Below, piece after piece: positions 47,985 through 56,636 of a stretch of DNA of 64,000 nucleotides. The stretch is from Paenibacillus roseus (GTDB taxonomy: Bacteria; Bacillota; Bacilli; Paenibacillales; Paenibacillaceae). The DNA lies in assembly GCF_016424485.1 (NCBI RefSeq), contig NZ_JAELUP010000103.1, positions 580,686 to 644,685 on the forward strand, in the 5' to 3' direction. Under the pieces are notes generated by a model. The model was not told the origin of the DNA. It did no database searches and saw only the letters and a list, made by a program, of their open reading frames with translations. The first letter of the stretch is position 1. The number at the start of each line of letters is the position of its first letter. Position numbers and translations under genes: made by a program.

Positions 47985-48452
47985 GAACAGGAACTTTGCA
48001 GCCAGACATCACCTGGGCCGCTTGTTGCTTCGCTACGTACCCCGTTATCGCGTAGCTGATCGAAAGGCTTTGGCACGAAGAAGGGCGTCTCTTCACGGAT
48101 TACCTCGATACTCCCTCGCACGTTGGCTAAATTCCACATCTATCATGGCATTTGATGCCGAACTTTTATTAAACTACGAATAATATCAGAATCATACATC
48201 ATTCAAAAAGCGACTTTCACTAGCAAAAAGAGATCAAATGGGACAACTTTGGTCAGTTATGCTGTAAAAGGAACTTTGCTGCGAATGCTGCCGGATGCTG
48301 GTATTACTTTGTGGTTTTTTTATATTTCAAAAAAATGGAATATATTTCATTGATCCGGTCGACACTGTTGAAGAGAATCCAGTCCGATGCGGCGGAGCAG
48401 GATGCCGACAAGAAGGCGCCTCTCCCCGACATTTATACAGGAGGAGACCGTA
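47985..48452. other. 468-base gap before dacF; no recognisable gene
   Basis: No credible open frame. GCTACG (48032-48037) pairs with CGTAGC (48051-48056). The string GGAACTTTGC occurs twice (near 47988 and 48270). A T-rich/A-rich stretch (48310-48350) precedes the dacF ribosome-binding site. B. subtilis dacF is a forespore gene, but I could not find a convincing SigF or SigG promoter. Confidence 0.5.
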
Positions 48453-49628
48453 ATGAAGAAATCGTATGTTCTCAAAGGTTTGACTTTATGGGTGGCAGCG
48501 ATGCTGTTATTCCCGTCATTCGTGCTTGCCAAGGAAGGCGGAAAGGAGGCAGCGCCGGATCTAGCGCCGTCTGCCCGGTCAGCGATTCTGCTGGATGCCG
48601 ACAGCGGCACAGTCATTTATGAGAAGAACAGTCATGACAGGCTGCCGCCGGCGAGTATTACGAAGGTAATGACAATGCTGCTTATTATGGAAGCGCTGGA
48701 CCAAGGCCAATTGAAATGGACGGATAAAGTGCCAACGAGCGAATATGCCGCTTCAATGGGAGGTTCCCAAATTTTTCTGGAGCCTGGTGAGGAAATGACT
48801 GTGGAGGAGATGCTTAAAGGCATTGCGCTGGCTTCGGGAAATGATGCTTCAGTTGCGATGGCCGAGAAAATCTCCGGGACGGAAGAGGCGTTTGTCAAAC
48901 GAATGAATGAACGGGCACAAGAGTTGGGAATGAAAAACACCCATTTTGTCAATTGCAACGGACTTCCTGCAGAGAATCACTATTCCTCGGCTCATGATAT
49001 TGCCATCATGTCCAGAGAATTGCTGAAGCATCCTGAAATTACGAAGTTCACCGGACAGTACCAGGATTATTTGCGTAAAGATTCGGAAAAACCGTTCTGG
49101 CTTGTCAATACGAACAAGTTGGTACGCTTCTATGCCGGAGCTGACGGTCTGAAAACCGGGTATACCAGCGAAGCGAAATTCTGCCTGACGGCAACTGCTG
49201 TGAGAGACTCGCTCCGTGTAGTGGGAGTCGTTATGGGGGAGCCGAATACGAAGACCCGCAATGCGGAGGTTAGCAAAATGTTCGACTATTCCTTCGCTCA
49301 ATACATGAATCATCCGATCTTCAAGGCTGGCGAGTCGCTTGGCAATGTAAAGGTGGAGAAAGGCAGTCTTACCGAGCTTCCGATTACGGCCAAGCATCCA
49401 TACAGCGTATTGCTCAAAAAAGGAAGCCAGACGGATAATATCCGTCATGAACTGACCGTTGAAGGTTCACTGAAGGCGCCGATCAAGGCCGGACAAACGC
49501 TCGGCAAGCTCACCGTCTATCAGGGTGATAAAATAATGGCCCAATTTGATGTGGAATCGCCGGTCAATGTTGACAAGGCTGGTTGGTGGACGCTGTTCAA
49601 GCGGGCGAGCACGCAACTGTTCTCTTGA
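48453..49628 (+). CDS. dacF: D-alanyl-D-alanine carboxypeptidase DacF
   Basis: Penicillin-binding protein 5-type DD-carboxypeptidase that trims cortex or germ-wall peptide crosslinks. 391 aa. Signal peptide (LKGLTLWVAAMLLFPSFVLA), then catalytic SITKVM (SxxK) near residue 68, SGNDAS near 129 and KTG in GLKTGYTS near 235, followed by the PBP5 C-terminal domain and an amphipathic C-terminal end (FKRASTQLFS) that may anchor it to the membrane. ATG 48453 has AGGAGGAG six bases upstream. It lies just before spoIIAA, as in B. subtilis. Confidence 0.94.
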   Translation: MKKSYVLKGLTLWVAAMLLFPSFVLAKEGGKEAAPDLAPSARSAILLDADSGTVIYEKNSHDRLPPASITKVMTMLLIMEALDQGQLKWTDKVPTSEYAASMGGSQIFLEPGEEMTVEEMLKGIALASGNDASVAMAEKISGTEEAFVKRMNERAQELGMKNTHFVNCNGLPAENHYSSAHDIAIMSRELLKHPEITKFTGQYQDYLRKDSEKPFWLVNTNKLVRFYAGADGLKTGYTSEAKFCLTATAVRDSLRVVGVVMGEPNTKTRNAEVSKMFDYSFAQYMNHPIFKAGESLGNVKVEKGSLTELPITAKHPYSVLLKKGSQTDNIRHELTVEGSLKAPIKAGQTLGKLTVYQGDKIMAQFDVESPVNVDKAGWWTLFKRASTQLFS

Positions 49629-49674
49629 AACAAAGGGGAGAATTGACAGTTAGGCTCGGACTTGGATAGCATTT

Positions 49675-49713
49675 TTTGTCACCTTCTAGCGGGCTTCTTC
49701 TAGTTTTGTCGTG
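49675..49713 (+). promoter_or_regulatory. Spo0A-box-like sites upstream of spoIIAA
   Basis: TTTGTCACC (49675-49683) and TTTGTCGTG (49705-49713) each match seven of nine positions of the 0A box TTTGTCRAA. They lie about 70 and 40 bases upstream of the start implied by the SigH promoter, where Spo0A~P acts on the B. subtilis spoIIA promoter. Confidence 0.5.
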
Positions 49714-49715
49714 AA

Positions 49716-49743
49716 GCAGGAATGCACAAGACCGGTGTAGAAC
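49716..49743 (+). promoter_or_regulatory. Candidate SigH promoter of the spoIIA operon
   Basis: GCAGGAATG, 12 bases, GTAGAAC. Compared with the SigH consensus (RnAGGAwWW, 11-12, RnnGAAT) only the last base of each element differs. B. subtilis spoIIA is transcribed by SigH with Spo0A~P. Confidence 0.75.
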
Positions 49744-49777
49744 ACTCTGATCTAACAACGGAAGGAGTGAACACATT

Positions 49778-50131
49778 ATGAGTCTTCAAGTTGAGCTGGA
49801 GCATTACCGCAATGTATTGATCGTCCGCTTGCGGGGAGAGCTCGATCACCATACGGCGGAAACGGTGAAACAAAAAATGGAGGATGCAATTATCAGAGGG
49901 ACCAGCGACCATGTCATTCTCAGTTTGAAGGATCTCGCTTTTATGGACAGCTCAGGGCTTGGGGTCATACTGGGCCGTTACAAGCTGCTCAAGAGCAGAG
50001 GTGGCAAAATGGTCGTCTGTGACGTTAATGCGAGCGTATACCGGCTGCTTGAATTGTCAGGACTGTTCAAGATTCTAACAATTCATGATAATGAGCGACT
50101 GGCGCTCTCAAGTCTGGAGGTCGTATCATGA
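49778..50131 (+). CDS. spoIIAA: Anti-sigma F factor antagonist SpoIIAA
   Basis: STAS-domain protein that, when unphosphorylated, pulls SpoIIAB off SigF in the forespore. 117 aa, as in B. subtilis. The phosphorylation site is Ser58 in MDSSGLGVILGRYK. RGELDHHTAETVKQKM and VILSLKDLAF are typical. GGAAGGAG precedes the ATG. Its stop overlaps the spoIIAB start. Confidence 0.97.
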   Translation: MSLQVELEHYRNVLIVRLRGELDHHTAETVKQKMEDAIIRGTSDHVILSLKDLAFMDSSGLGVILGRYKLLKSRGGKMVVCDVNASVYRLLELSGLFKILTIHDNERLALSSLEVVS

Positions 50132-50574
50132 TGGGAACGAACTTTATGACGCTGTCGTTTGCCAGCCGTTCGGAGAATGAAGCATTTGCGCGTGTTGCGG
50201 TTGCGGCATTTGTCTCCCAGTTGGACCCGACGATAGAAGAACTCAATGATTTGAAAACCGTCGTATCGGAGGCTGTCACGAACTCTATTATTCATGGCTA
50301 TGACAGTGACCCGTCCGGCGTTGTTACGATTGAAGCCTCAATTGAAGGCGATACGGTGTCCATCACTGTACAGGACAAGGGCAACGGAATAGAAGATTTG
50401 GAATTGGCCAGACAACCACTGTACACGTCGAAGCCGGAGCTGGAGCGGTCAGGGATGGGCTTTACGATTATGGAAAATTTCATGGACCGCTTTGAAGTGT
50501 CAAGTTCCAGGGAGCATGGTACCCGCATTTCAATGATAAAGCGAATTGAATCGAAAAAAGCGCTCTATAATTAG
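50128..50574 (+). CDS. spoIIAB: Anti-sigma F factor / serine kinase SpoIIAB
   Basis: GHKL-fold kinase that binds SigF and phosphorylates SpoIIAA. 148 aa. The N box is VSEAVTNSIIHGY and the G boxes are DKGNGIEDL and RSGMGFTIMENFMD. Two adjacent ATG codons (50128 and 50131) follow GGAGG; the first overlaps the spoIIAA stop (ATGA) and is chosen, but the second is equally spaced for initiation. Confidence 0.97.
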   Translation: MMGTNFMTLSFASRSENEAFARVAVAAFVSQLDPTIEELNDLKTVVSEAVTNSIIHGYDSDPSGVVTIEASIEGDTVSITVQDKGNGIEDLELARQPLYTSKPELERSGMGFTIMENFMDRFEVSSSREHGTRISMIKRIESKKALYN

Positions 50575-50595
50575 AGCGTCTAGGGGTTGAGCCTC

Positions 50596-51351
50596 ATGGA
50601 AGTCGATATGAAGCAAGCATCGCAAACCTATCTGAATGATACGGAAGTCAAGCGGCTTATTTTGCTAAGTCAATCCGGAGACACGATTGCCAGGGACACC
50701 CTTGTACAGTGCAATATCCGTCTGGTCTGGTCCGTAGTGCAGCGGTTTATGAACCGGGGCTATGACCCGGAGGATTTGTTCCAAATCGGCTGCATAGGCT
50801 TGCTCAAATCCGTGGATAAATTTGATTTGTCCTACGATGTGAAATTTTCAACCTATGCCGTTCCGATGATTATAGGGGAAATTCAGCGCTTCTTACGGGA
50901 TGACGGAACGTTGAAGGTGAGCCGCTCGCTTAAGGAATTAGCCAACAAGGTCAGAAAGACCAAGGACGAGCTGTCAAAAGTACTCGGCAGGCAGCCTACA
51001 ATCAAGGAGGTTGCGGAGCAGCTCGGCATTTCGCCCGAAGATGTTGTATTCGCGCAGGAAGCCAACAAGCCGCCAACGTCCATTCATGAAACGGTATTTG
51101 AAAATGACGGTGATCCGATTACGCTAATGGACCAGATTTCGGACGATTCGCAAGAAAAATGGTTCGATAAGCTGGCGCTGAACGAAGCTATCGGGACGCT
51201 TTCCGAACGGGAGCGGCTGATTGTATATTTGCGGTATTACCGCGATCAGACGCAGTCCGAGGTAGCGTCAAGGCTTGGCATCTCCCAGGTACAGGTGTCG
51301 CGCCTGGAGAAAAAAATATTGCAGTGCATTAAGGACCAAATCGCGCAATAG
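50596..51351 (+). CDS. sigF: RNA polymerase sigma-F factor
   Basis: First forespore-specific sigma factor, 251 aa. Region 2 (RLVWSVVQRF, DLFQIGCIGLLKSVDKFDL, FSTYAVPMIIGEIQRFLRDDG), region 3 (VSRSLKELANKVRKTKDEL) and region 4 (SEVASRLGISQVQVSRLEKKIL) are complete and close to B. subtilis SigF. ATG 50596 lies nine bases after AGGGG. It forms one operon with spoIIAA and spoIIAB. Confidence 0.98.
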   Translation: MEVDMKQASQTYLNDTEVKRLILLSQSGDTIARDTLVQCNIRLVWSVVQRFMNRGYDPEDLFQIGCIGLLKSVDKFDLSYDVKFSTYAVPMIIGEIQRFLRDDGTLKVSRSLKELANKVRKTKDELSKVLGRQPTIKEVAEQLGISPEDVVFAQEANKPPTSIHETVFENDGDPITLMDQISDDSQEKWFDKLALNEAIGTLSERERLIVYLRYYRDQTQSEVASRLGISQVQVSRLEKKILQCIKDQIAQ

Positions 51352-51370
51352 TGCGATTCGGTCCTTTTTC
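51331..51370 (+). terminator. Terminator overlapping the 3' end of sigF
   Basis: AAGGACC and AATCGC pair with GCGATT and GGTCCTT (one internal mismatch), followed by a T run. The left arm lies inside the last codons of sigF, so the end of the gene doubles as the terminator. Confidence 0.9.
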
Positions 51371-51410
51371 TTTTCACCTTTAAGATGCCGTTAATTTCCT
51401 GCTGCGGTAT

Positions 51411-51440
51411 GAGTAGGAGCCGCTGTTCATTCTCATACTA
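51411..51440 (+). promoter_or_regulatory. Candidate SigG promoter of the spoVA operon
   Basis: GAGTA, 18 bases, CATACTA: 4/5 in the -35 and full match in the -10 with ideal spacing. B. subtilis spoVA is SigG-dependent. Confidence 0.7.
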
Positions 51441-51482
51441 AAACGGACAATCCAACCATCCGTTGATAAAAGGTGGTGCAGA

Positions 51483-52130
51483 ATGGAGAATATCGCTACT
51501 CCTATCTTATATTTACGACTTCGAAAGCGAATCACCGTTCGCCCGGGGGAAGAGGTAACGCTGGGTCAGGCCGCGCGTCTGCTGCAGCATTCGTCCCTGG
51601 ACAAGGAACTCGGTCAGCTTGTGCTCTACAAGCATAAGACGGAGGACGGGAATCGTTACGTTATTGACATCCTGCATATTATTCACACGATACGGCAGCA
51701 ATACCCGGGGCTGACAGTCGAGCCTTATGGCGATCCGCAGGTGCTGATTATGATCGCGGGGAAGCCACGGCAGCCGAAAAAGGTTGTCCTTGTTTTTTCA
51801 TGGCTAATGCTGTTTTTCGGGGCGGGACTGGCAATTATGAACTTTCATGCCGATGTGAGCATGAGAGAAGTTCATCAGCGGATCACCGAACTTGTGACCG
51901 GGCGTCGACAGGAGCATCCGCTTTGGTTCCAGATTCCGTATTCGCTGGGAATTGGACTTGGAATGCTGTTATTTTTCAACCATTTGTTTCGCAAACGGCT
52001 AAATGACGAGCCAAATCCGCTGGAATTGGAAATGTATATGTATCAGGAAAATGTAAATACGTATGTCATCGCAGAAGAAATGGGCAAAAAGCAAAAAAAC
52101 AGGAACAACAAACCGAATACGGATGGTTGA
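51483..52130 (+). CDS. spoVAA: Stage V sporulation protein AA
   Basis: Subunit of the SpoVA channel that moves calcium-dipicolinate into the forespore and out at germination. 215 aa. The soluble N-terminal half (LYLRLRKRITVRPGEEVTLG) precedes two transmembrane helices (VVLVFSWLMLFFGAGLAIMNFH; PYSLGIGLGMLLFFNHLF). GGTGGTG precedes the ATG. It overlaps spoVAB by eight bases. Confidence 0.94.
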   Translation: MENIATPILYLRLRKRITVRPGEEVTLGQAARLLQHSSLDKELGQLVLYKHKTEDGNRYVIDILHIIHTIRQQYPGLTVEPYGDPQVLIMIAGKPRQPKKVVLVFSWLMLFFGAGLAIMNFHADVSMREVHQRITELVTGRRQEHPLWFQIPYSLGIGLGMLLFFNHLFRKRLNDEPNPLELEMYMYQENVNTYVIAEEMGKKQKNRNNKPNTDG

Positions 52131-52554
52131 TATTCTCCTTACGTTTTTTGTTGCGCTGCTGGGTTTATCTGGCGGCGTAGCTGTCGGGAGCGGGATGGTA
52201 GCGCTGCTAGTTGTCTTTGATTTGATTCCTAGACTGGCCCAGCTTGCATGCGCCTATCGGAATTCAATCTGGTTTGAGACCGCGCTTGTGGCCGGCTCCG
52301 TATACTGGTCCATGGCTGATTTCCTGGATTGGAAGCTCTTTGTACCGCTGCATCAAATTCCAATGGCAGGAATGGGCGTTCTGGACGGCATTTTTATCGG
52401 CATGCTTGCCGCGGCGCTGACCGAGGTAATGAACGTTCTGCCGATCTTAGCCAAGCGACTGAAGATCGGGGGATTTATCCACGCTCTTGTAATGGCTATG
52501 GTACTTGGCAAGGTGCTTGGCTCCTTGTTTGACTGGCTGGTATATCAATGGTAA
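52123..52554 (+). CDS. spoVAB: Stage V sporulation protein AB
   Basis: Polytopic membrane protein of the SpoVA channel, 143 aa from ATG 52123. GLSGGVAVGSGMVALLVVFDLIPRLAQL at the N-terminus follows the B. subtilis SpoVAB pattern; four hydrophobic helices are visible. The frame is open from 52063, but starting there would add a Lys-rich stretch overlapping spoVAA by 68 bases. The chosen start lacks a strong ribosome-binding site, so coupling to spoVAA translation is likely. Confidence 0.92.
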   Translation: MVDILLTFFVALLGLSGGVAVGSGMVALLVVFDLIPRLAQLACAYRNSIWFETALVAGSVYWSMADFLDWKLFVPLHQIPMAGMGVLDGIFIGMLAAALTEVMNVLPILAKRLKIGGFIHALVMAMVLGKVLGSLFDWLVYQW

Positions 52555-52588
52555 GAAGCCAATATGAATTCATCCGGGGGGAAGACGA

Positions 52589-54328
52589 ATGAGAGGTTGG
52601 AGTACTGATGGTTCGGACGGACAACCAAAATTCAAGCATCCAGCAATTTTGCAACAGAGCTTGTTGGAGAGAGAAGAAGATTTAACGGCTGCGGAGCAGG
52701 ATTCCGGGCAAGTGGAAGATGAGCGCCTGGCATCTGATCAAGAACAAACATCCGGTCAAGAACAAAATGGCGATCTGCAGGGAGCAGAGCATGAGTTAGG
52801 TGAAGTGAATCCGGGCGACAAGGGTGCAGGTGATCTCAAGCATGCCCTTGGCCCGAACAGTCAAACCAAGCAGCCGATTCCTAAAAAACTGGAGGAGTTC
52901 CGGGCGCTTTTGGAAAAAGAGGTCGGGCTAGGGGAAAGTTTTGATGTAATTGCCCGCGAGATGACGTTTGGCAAACGGCGCACTTCCCTGTTTTTTATCA
53001 ATGGCTTTGTAAAGGATACAGTGCTGACTGAAATATTGAAGCGGTTGACCTATTTGCATCCGGATGAAGTAACGCCTCATGCGCTGCACTCCTTTTTTGA
53101 GCTGTACGTACCGGCTGTTCAGGTCGTTCAGGAATCGGATTTCCATCTCGTCGTGGATGCGGTGCTGGCAGGAAGCTCGGCCTTGTTCATTGAAGATGAG
53201 GGAGCGGCCCTGTTGATCGATGCCAAAGCCTTTCCGGCCCGTAACCCAGAGGAGCCAACATTGGAAAGAGTAGTGCGGGGCAGCCGGGACGGGTTTGTGG
53301 AGACGATGCTGGTCAATGTTACGCTCGTTCGTCGCAGGCTGCGCGATCCGGGTCTGCGCTACGAGATTATGAAGATTGGCAGGCGGACCAAGACGGATGT
53401 CTGCATCGCCTACATTAACGACATTGCAGACCCAGAGTTGTTGGATTCAATTAAATCCAAGCTTGAAGAAGTTGAACTGGACGGTCTGCCGCTTGCGGAC
53501 AAGCAACTGGAGGAGGCAACAGTCAAACGGGGCTGGAACCCGTATCCGCTCGTCCGTTATTCCGAGCGTCCGGATGTCGTGGCCGCGCAATTGCTGGAAG
53601 GCAATATCGCCGTGTTTGTGGATACATCGCCAAGCGTTATGCTGTTGCCGACCACTTTTTTTGACTTGGTTCAGCATGCGGAGGAGAATCGGCAGACGCC
53701 CTTTATCGGAACTTTTTTGCGATGGGTGAGGTTTCTCGGGATATTTGCCTCGCTTTTTTTGCTGCCGATCTGGTTTCTCTATGTGCTTGAGCCGGGATTG
53801 AAGCCGCCCGCCCTGGATTTTATCGGGCCTTCTGATCTTGGCAGACTGCCGCTCGTTCTGCAATTCCTGGTGGCTGAAATCGGGGTTGATCTCATGCGCT
53901 TGGCATCGGTTCATACCCCAACGCCGCTGGCTACGGCGATGTCGCTGATTGCTGCAATTCTAATCGGGGACATCGCCGTCAAGACCGGATTGTTCATTAA
54001 TGAAGTGATCTTATATATGGCTGTAGCGGCAATCGGGATGTTTGCGACTCCGAGCTATGAGCTGGGCCTTGCGAATCGGATTGTACGGCTGCTGCTTATT
54101 ATTTCCGTTGCTGTGCTTCACTTGCCCGGCTTGGTGATGATGTCGACGCTCGTGTTCATCATACTGGTGATGGAGCGTTCTTTCAACCGCCCGTATATGT
54201 GGCCGCTGATACCGTTTGACGCACGGGGGATATGGAATATTATGTTGCGAACGCCGGTTTTGTACAATCGAACCCGCCCGAGTTTCCTGCGCCCGCAGCA
54301 GCTTAACAAAATACCGTCCAAAAAATAG
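52589..54328 (+). CDS. spoVAF: SpoVAF / GerA-family spore germination protein
   Basis: GerA-type membrane protein, 579 aa; B. subtilis SpoVAF has about 493. The first about 90 residues are hydrophilic and rich in Glu, Gln and Gly, accounting for the extra length. The GerA domain follows (FFINGFVKDTVLTEILKRL, ALFIEDEGAALLIDAKAF, GFVETMLVNVTLVRRRL). Hydrophobic segments lie near 375-400, 440-485 and 500-530. GGGGGGAAG precedes the ATG. It sits 34 bases after spoVAB: spoVAC, AD and AE, which lie between in B. subtilis, are missing here. The order spoVA-lysA is preserved. Confidence 0.9.
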   Translation: MRGWSTDGSDGQPKFKHPAILQQSLLEREEDLTAAEQDSGQVEDERLASDQEQTSGQEQNGDLQGAEHELGEVNPGDKGAGDLKHALGPNSQTKQPIPKKLEEFRALLEKEVGLGESFDVIAREMTFGKRRTSLFFINGFVKDTVLTEILKRLTYLHPDEVTPHALHSFFELYVPAVQVVQESDFHLVVDAVLAGSSALFIEDEGAALLIDAKAFPARNPEEPTLERVVRGSRDGFVETMLVNVTLVRRRLRDPGLRYEIMKIGRRTKTDVCIAYINDIADPELLDSIKSKLEEVELDGLPLADKQLEEATVKRGWNPYPLVRYSERPDVVAAQLLEGNIAVFVDTSPSVMLLPTTFFDLVQHAEENRQTPFIGTFLRWVRFLGIFASLFLLPIWFLYVLEPGLKPPALDFIGPSDLGRLPLVLQFLVAEIGVDLMRLASVHTPTPLATAMSLIAAILIGDIAVKTGLFINEVILYMAVAAIGMFATPSYELGLANRIVRLLLIISVAVLHLPGLVMMSTLVFIILVMERSFNRPYMWPLIPFDARGIWNIMLRTPVLYNRTRPSFLRPQQLNKIPSKK

Positions 54329-54443
54329 TCGTAAAAATACAAATGTTTTTCGCGATAATCTATTTCGCATTCGGATCACTTTCCGTTATACTGTAAACTA
54401 GAATTAATCTAGGGTTGCAAATGGAAAACGGAGGGAATCTTAC

Positions 54444-55775
54444 ATGTACTTGCATGGAACTAGCAAAATTAATGACAAAGGTCATCTGGAGATCGGCGGC
54501 AAGGATGTGACCGAACTGGCTGCTGAATTCGGTACACCGCTTTATATTGTGGACGAGACGCTTGTCCGCCAGCGTGCTCGTGAATATGTGGAAGCTTTTA
54601 AGGCTTCCGGCTTGAAATTCCAGGTTGCTTATGCAAGCAAAGCATTTTGTGTAATGGCAATGTGCGCCTTGGCTGAGGAAGAAAATATGTCATTGGATGT
54701 AGTATCCGACGGCGAGCTGCATACCGCGCTGAAAGCCGGTTTTCCTGTTGAGCGCATTCATTTCCACGGCAACAACAAAACGCCGGATGAGATCAATATG
54801 GCGCTCGACGCGAATATTGGTTGCTTCGTAGTTGATAACTTCGTAGAGCTGCACCTGCTTAATGCGCTTGCTGCGGACAAAGGCAAGAAGGTTAAAATTC
54901 TGTTACGCATTACCCCCGGCGTCGAGGCGCATACGCATGATTACATTTCCACCGGGCAGCAGGATTCCAAGTTCGGTTTTGACCTTGGCAATGGTTCCGC
55001 TTACCGTGCGATTGTAGAAGGCTTGAAGCTCGACAATGTTGAAATTTTGGGTGTTCACTCCCACATCGGATCGCAGATTTTTGAAGTTGAAGGATTCCGT
55101 ATGGCTGTTGACAAAGTCGCTGGCTTTGCGGTTCAAATCAAGGAGGAGCTGGGCTATACGTTCCAGGTTATTAATCTGGGCGGCGGCTTTGGCATCCGCT
55201 ACACCAATGAAGACAAGCCGCTTCCAGTGGCAGAATATGTCAAGGCAATTACGGATGCGATCATCACCAACTTCACCAATGCCGGCTATTCGCTCCCTGA
55301 AATTTGGGTAGAGCCGGGCCGCAGCATTGTGGGCGATGCCGGCACAACCCTCTACACTGTTGGAACAAGCAAGGATATTCCTGGCGTTCGCAAATATATC
55401 GCTGTTGACGGCGGTATGACCGACAACCCTCGTCCTGCGCTGTATGAGTCCAAGTATGATGCGATTTTGGCGAACCGTGCCAATGAGCCGCTGGAAGAGA
55501 CAGTATCCGTTGCGGGCAAATGCTGTGAGAGCGGCGATATGCTGATTTGGGATTTGGAGTTGCCAAAGGTAGAGAAGGATGATCTTCTTGCAGTATTCTG
55601 CACAGGCGCTTACAACTATGCGATGGCAAGCAATTACAATCGAATCCGCAGACCGGCAGTTGTATTTGTTAAGGACGGACAGGCTGACTTGGTCGTAAAA
55701 CGCGAATCCTTCCAGGATATCGTCGGCAATGACGTTATTCCAGCCCGTCTGCAAAAAGCAGCGGTAGGCAAATAA
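54444..55775 (+). CDS. lysA: Diaminopimelate decarboxylase
   Basis: PLP enzyme making lysine from meso-diaminopimelate. 443 aa. The PLP lysine is Lys66 (AYASKAF). HFHGNNKTPDEI, GVHSHIGSQIFE, NLGGGFGIRY, EPGRSIVGDAGTT and the CESGDML substrate motif are present. GGAGGG precedes the ATG. It shares lysine/diaminopimelate chemistry with dapG-dapA upstream. A TATACT element at about 54390 has no good -35 partner. Confidence 0.96.
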   Translation: MYLHGTSKINDKGHLEIGGKDVTELAAEFGTPLYIVDETLVRQRAREYVEAFKASGLKFQVAYASKAFCVMAMCALAEEENMSLDVVSDGELHTALKAGFPVERIHFHGNNKTPDEINMALDANIGCFVVDNFVELHLLNALAADKGKKVKILLRITPGVEAHTHDYISTGQQDSKFGFDLGNGSAYRAIVEGLKLDNVEILGVHSHIGSQIFEVEGFRMAVDKVAGFAVQIKEELGYTFQVINLGGGFGIRYTNEDKPLPVAEYVKAITDAIITNFTNAGYSLPEIWVEPGRSIVGDAGTTLYTVGTSKDIPGVRKYIAVDGGMTDNPRPALYESKYDAILANRANEPLEETVSVAGKCCESGDMLIWDLELPKVEKDDLLAVFCTGAYNYAMASNYNRIRRPAVVFVKDGQADLVVKRESFQDIVGNDVIPARLQKAAVGK

Positions 55776-55796
55776 AATACGCAGGGCATGAAATGG

Positions 55797-55838
55797 CAGG
55801 ATTGCTCCATATGAAGTGGAGCGTCCTGTTTTTTTTTC
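55797..55838 (+). terminator. Rho-independent terminator after lysA
   Basis: CAGGA and GCTCCA pair with TGGAGC and TCCTG (small internal loop), followed by about nine T. Confidence 0.92.
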
Positions 55839-55929
55839 AAAAACTCAAAACCCGCAAACTGGCTTCTCAAACAAGGATGTAGTATGATGATAAAGGTACA
55901 TAAGCATAGAACAAGGAGTGAAGATCATT

Positions 55930-56361
55930 ATGGCAAAACAAGCGAAAATTACAATGGCAAACGGTGGCGAGGTACTGATTGATCTGTTCGAGAAGGATGC
56001 ACCGAACACGGTAGCCAATTTTGAGAAGCTTGCCAATGAAGGCTTCTATAACGGACTTGTATTCCACCGTGTCATTCCAGGCTTCGTAGCGCAAGGCGGC
56101 TGTCCGCACGGGACAGGTACCGGAGGCCCGGGTTACCAGATCGATTGTGAAATCAACCCGAACAAGCATGAGCGCGGCACACTGGCTATGGCTCACGCAG
56201 GTCGCAACACAGGCGGCAGCCAGTTTTATATCTGCTATCAACCGCAGCCGCATCTCGACGGGCAGCATACGGTGTTCGGCAAAGTTGTTAAAGGCTTGGA
56301 GTTTGTAGATGCATTCCAGGGCCGTGACAAAATGGAAAAGGTGGAAATTATCGAAAGCTAA
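55930..56361 (+). CDS. ppiB: Cyclophilin-type peptidyl-prolyl isomerase
   Basis: Single-domain cyclophilin, 143 aa, without a signal peptide, so cytoplasmic. Active-site motifs FHRVIPGFVAQGG (Arg and Phe), GTLAMAHAGRNTGGSQFYICYQ and LDGQHTVFGKV are complete. ATG 55930 lies nine bases after AAGGAGTG; the in-frame GTG at 55918 is part of that site. It is between the lysA terminator and the rib operon. Confidence 0.95.
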   Translation: MAKQAKITMANGGEVLIDLFEKDAPNTVANFEKLANEGFYNGLVFHRVIPGFVAQGGCPHGTGTGGPGYQIDCEINPNKHERGTLAMAHAGRNTGGSQFYICYQPQPHLDGQHTVFGKVVKGLEFVDAFQGRDKMEKVEIIES

Positions 56362-56425
56362 GAGACCGACCAGCAACTGCTATAATAAATGCAAGACATG
56401 CACTGGTGGGTGTGAACAATTTAGC

Positions 56426-56463
56426 AACGGGGACTTGGGTTGGCATAGTCTCCGTTTTTGTTA
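56426..56463 (+). terminator. Rho-independent terminator after ppiB
   Basis: AACGGGGACT pairs with AGTCTCCGTT (10 bp, one G-T), followed by TTTTGTT. Confidence 0.88.
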
Positions 56464-56536
56464 TTTTCCCTACTTGATTAATTCGAAGTATACAGCCCGG
56501 AATTTGTCTAAATAACACATGGGCGGGTTCAGCGGC

Positions 56537-56565
56537 TTGCAATTTTTAAATTGCGGTGATATTAT
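56537..56565 (+). promoter_or_regulatory. SigA-type promoter of the rib operon
   Basis: TTGCAA, 17 bases, TATTAT. It lies about 70 bases upstream of the FMN riboswitch. Confidence 0.75.
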
Positions 56566-56636
56566 TCAGATAGGATTAGTAAGTATCTTGATCCAGTGCA
56601 TGGATATGAATTTCACAAAATTAAATAAGTCTAGTT

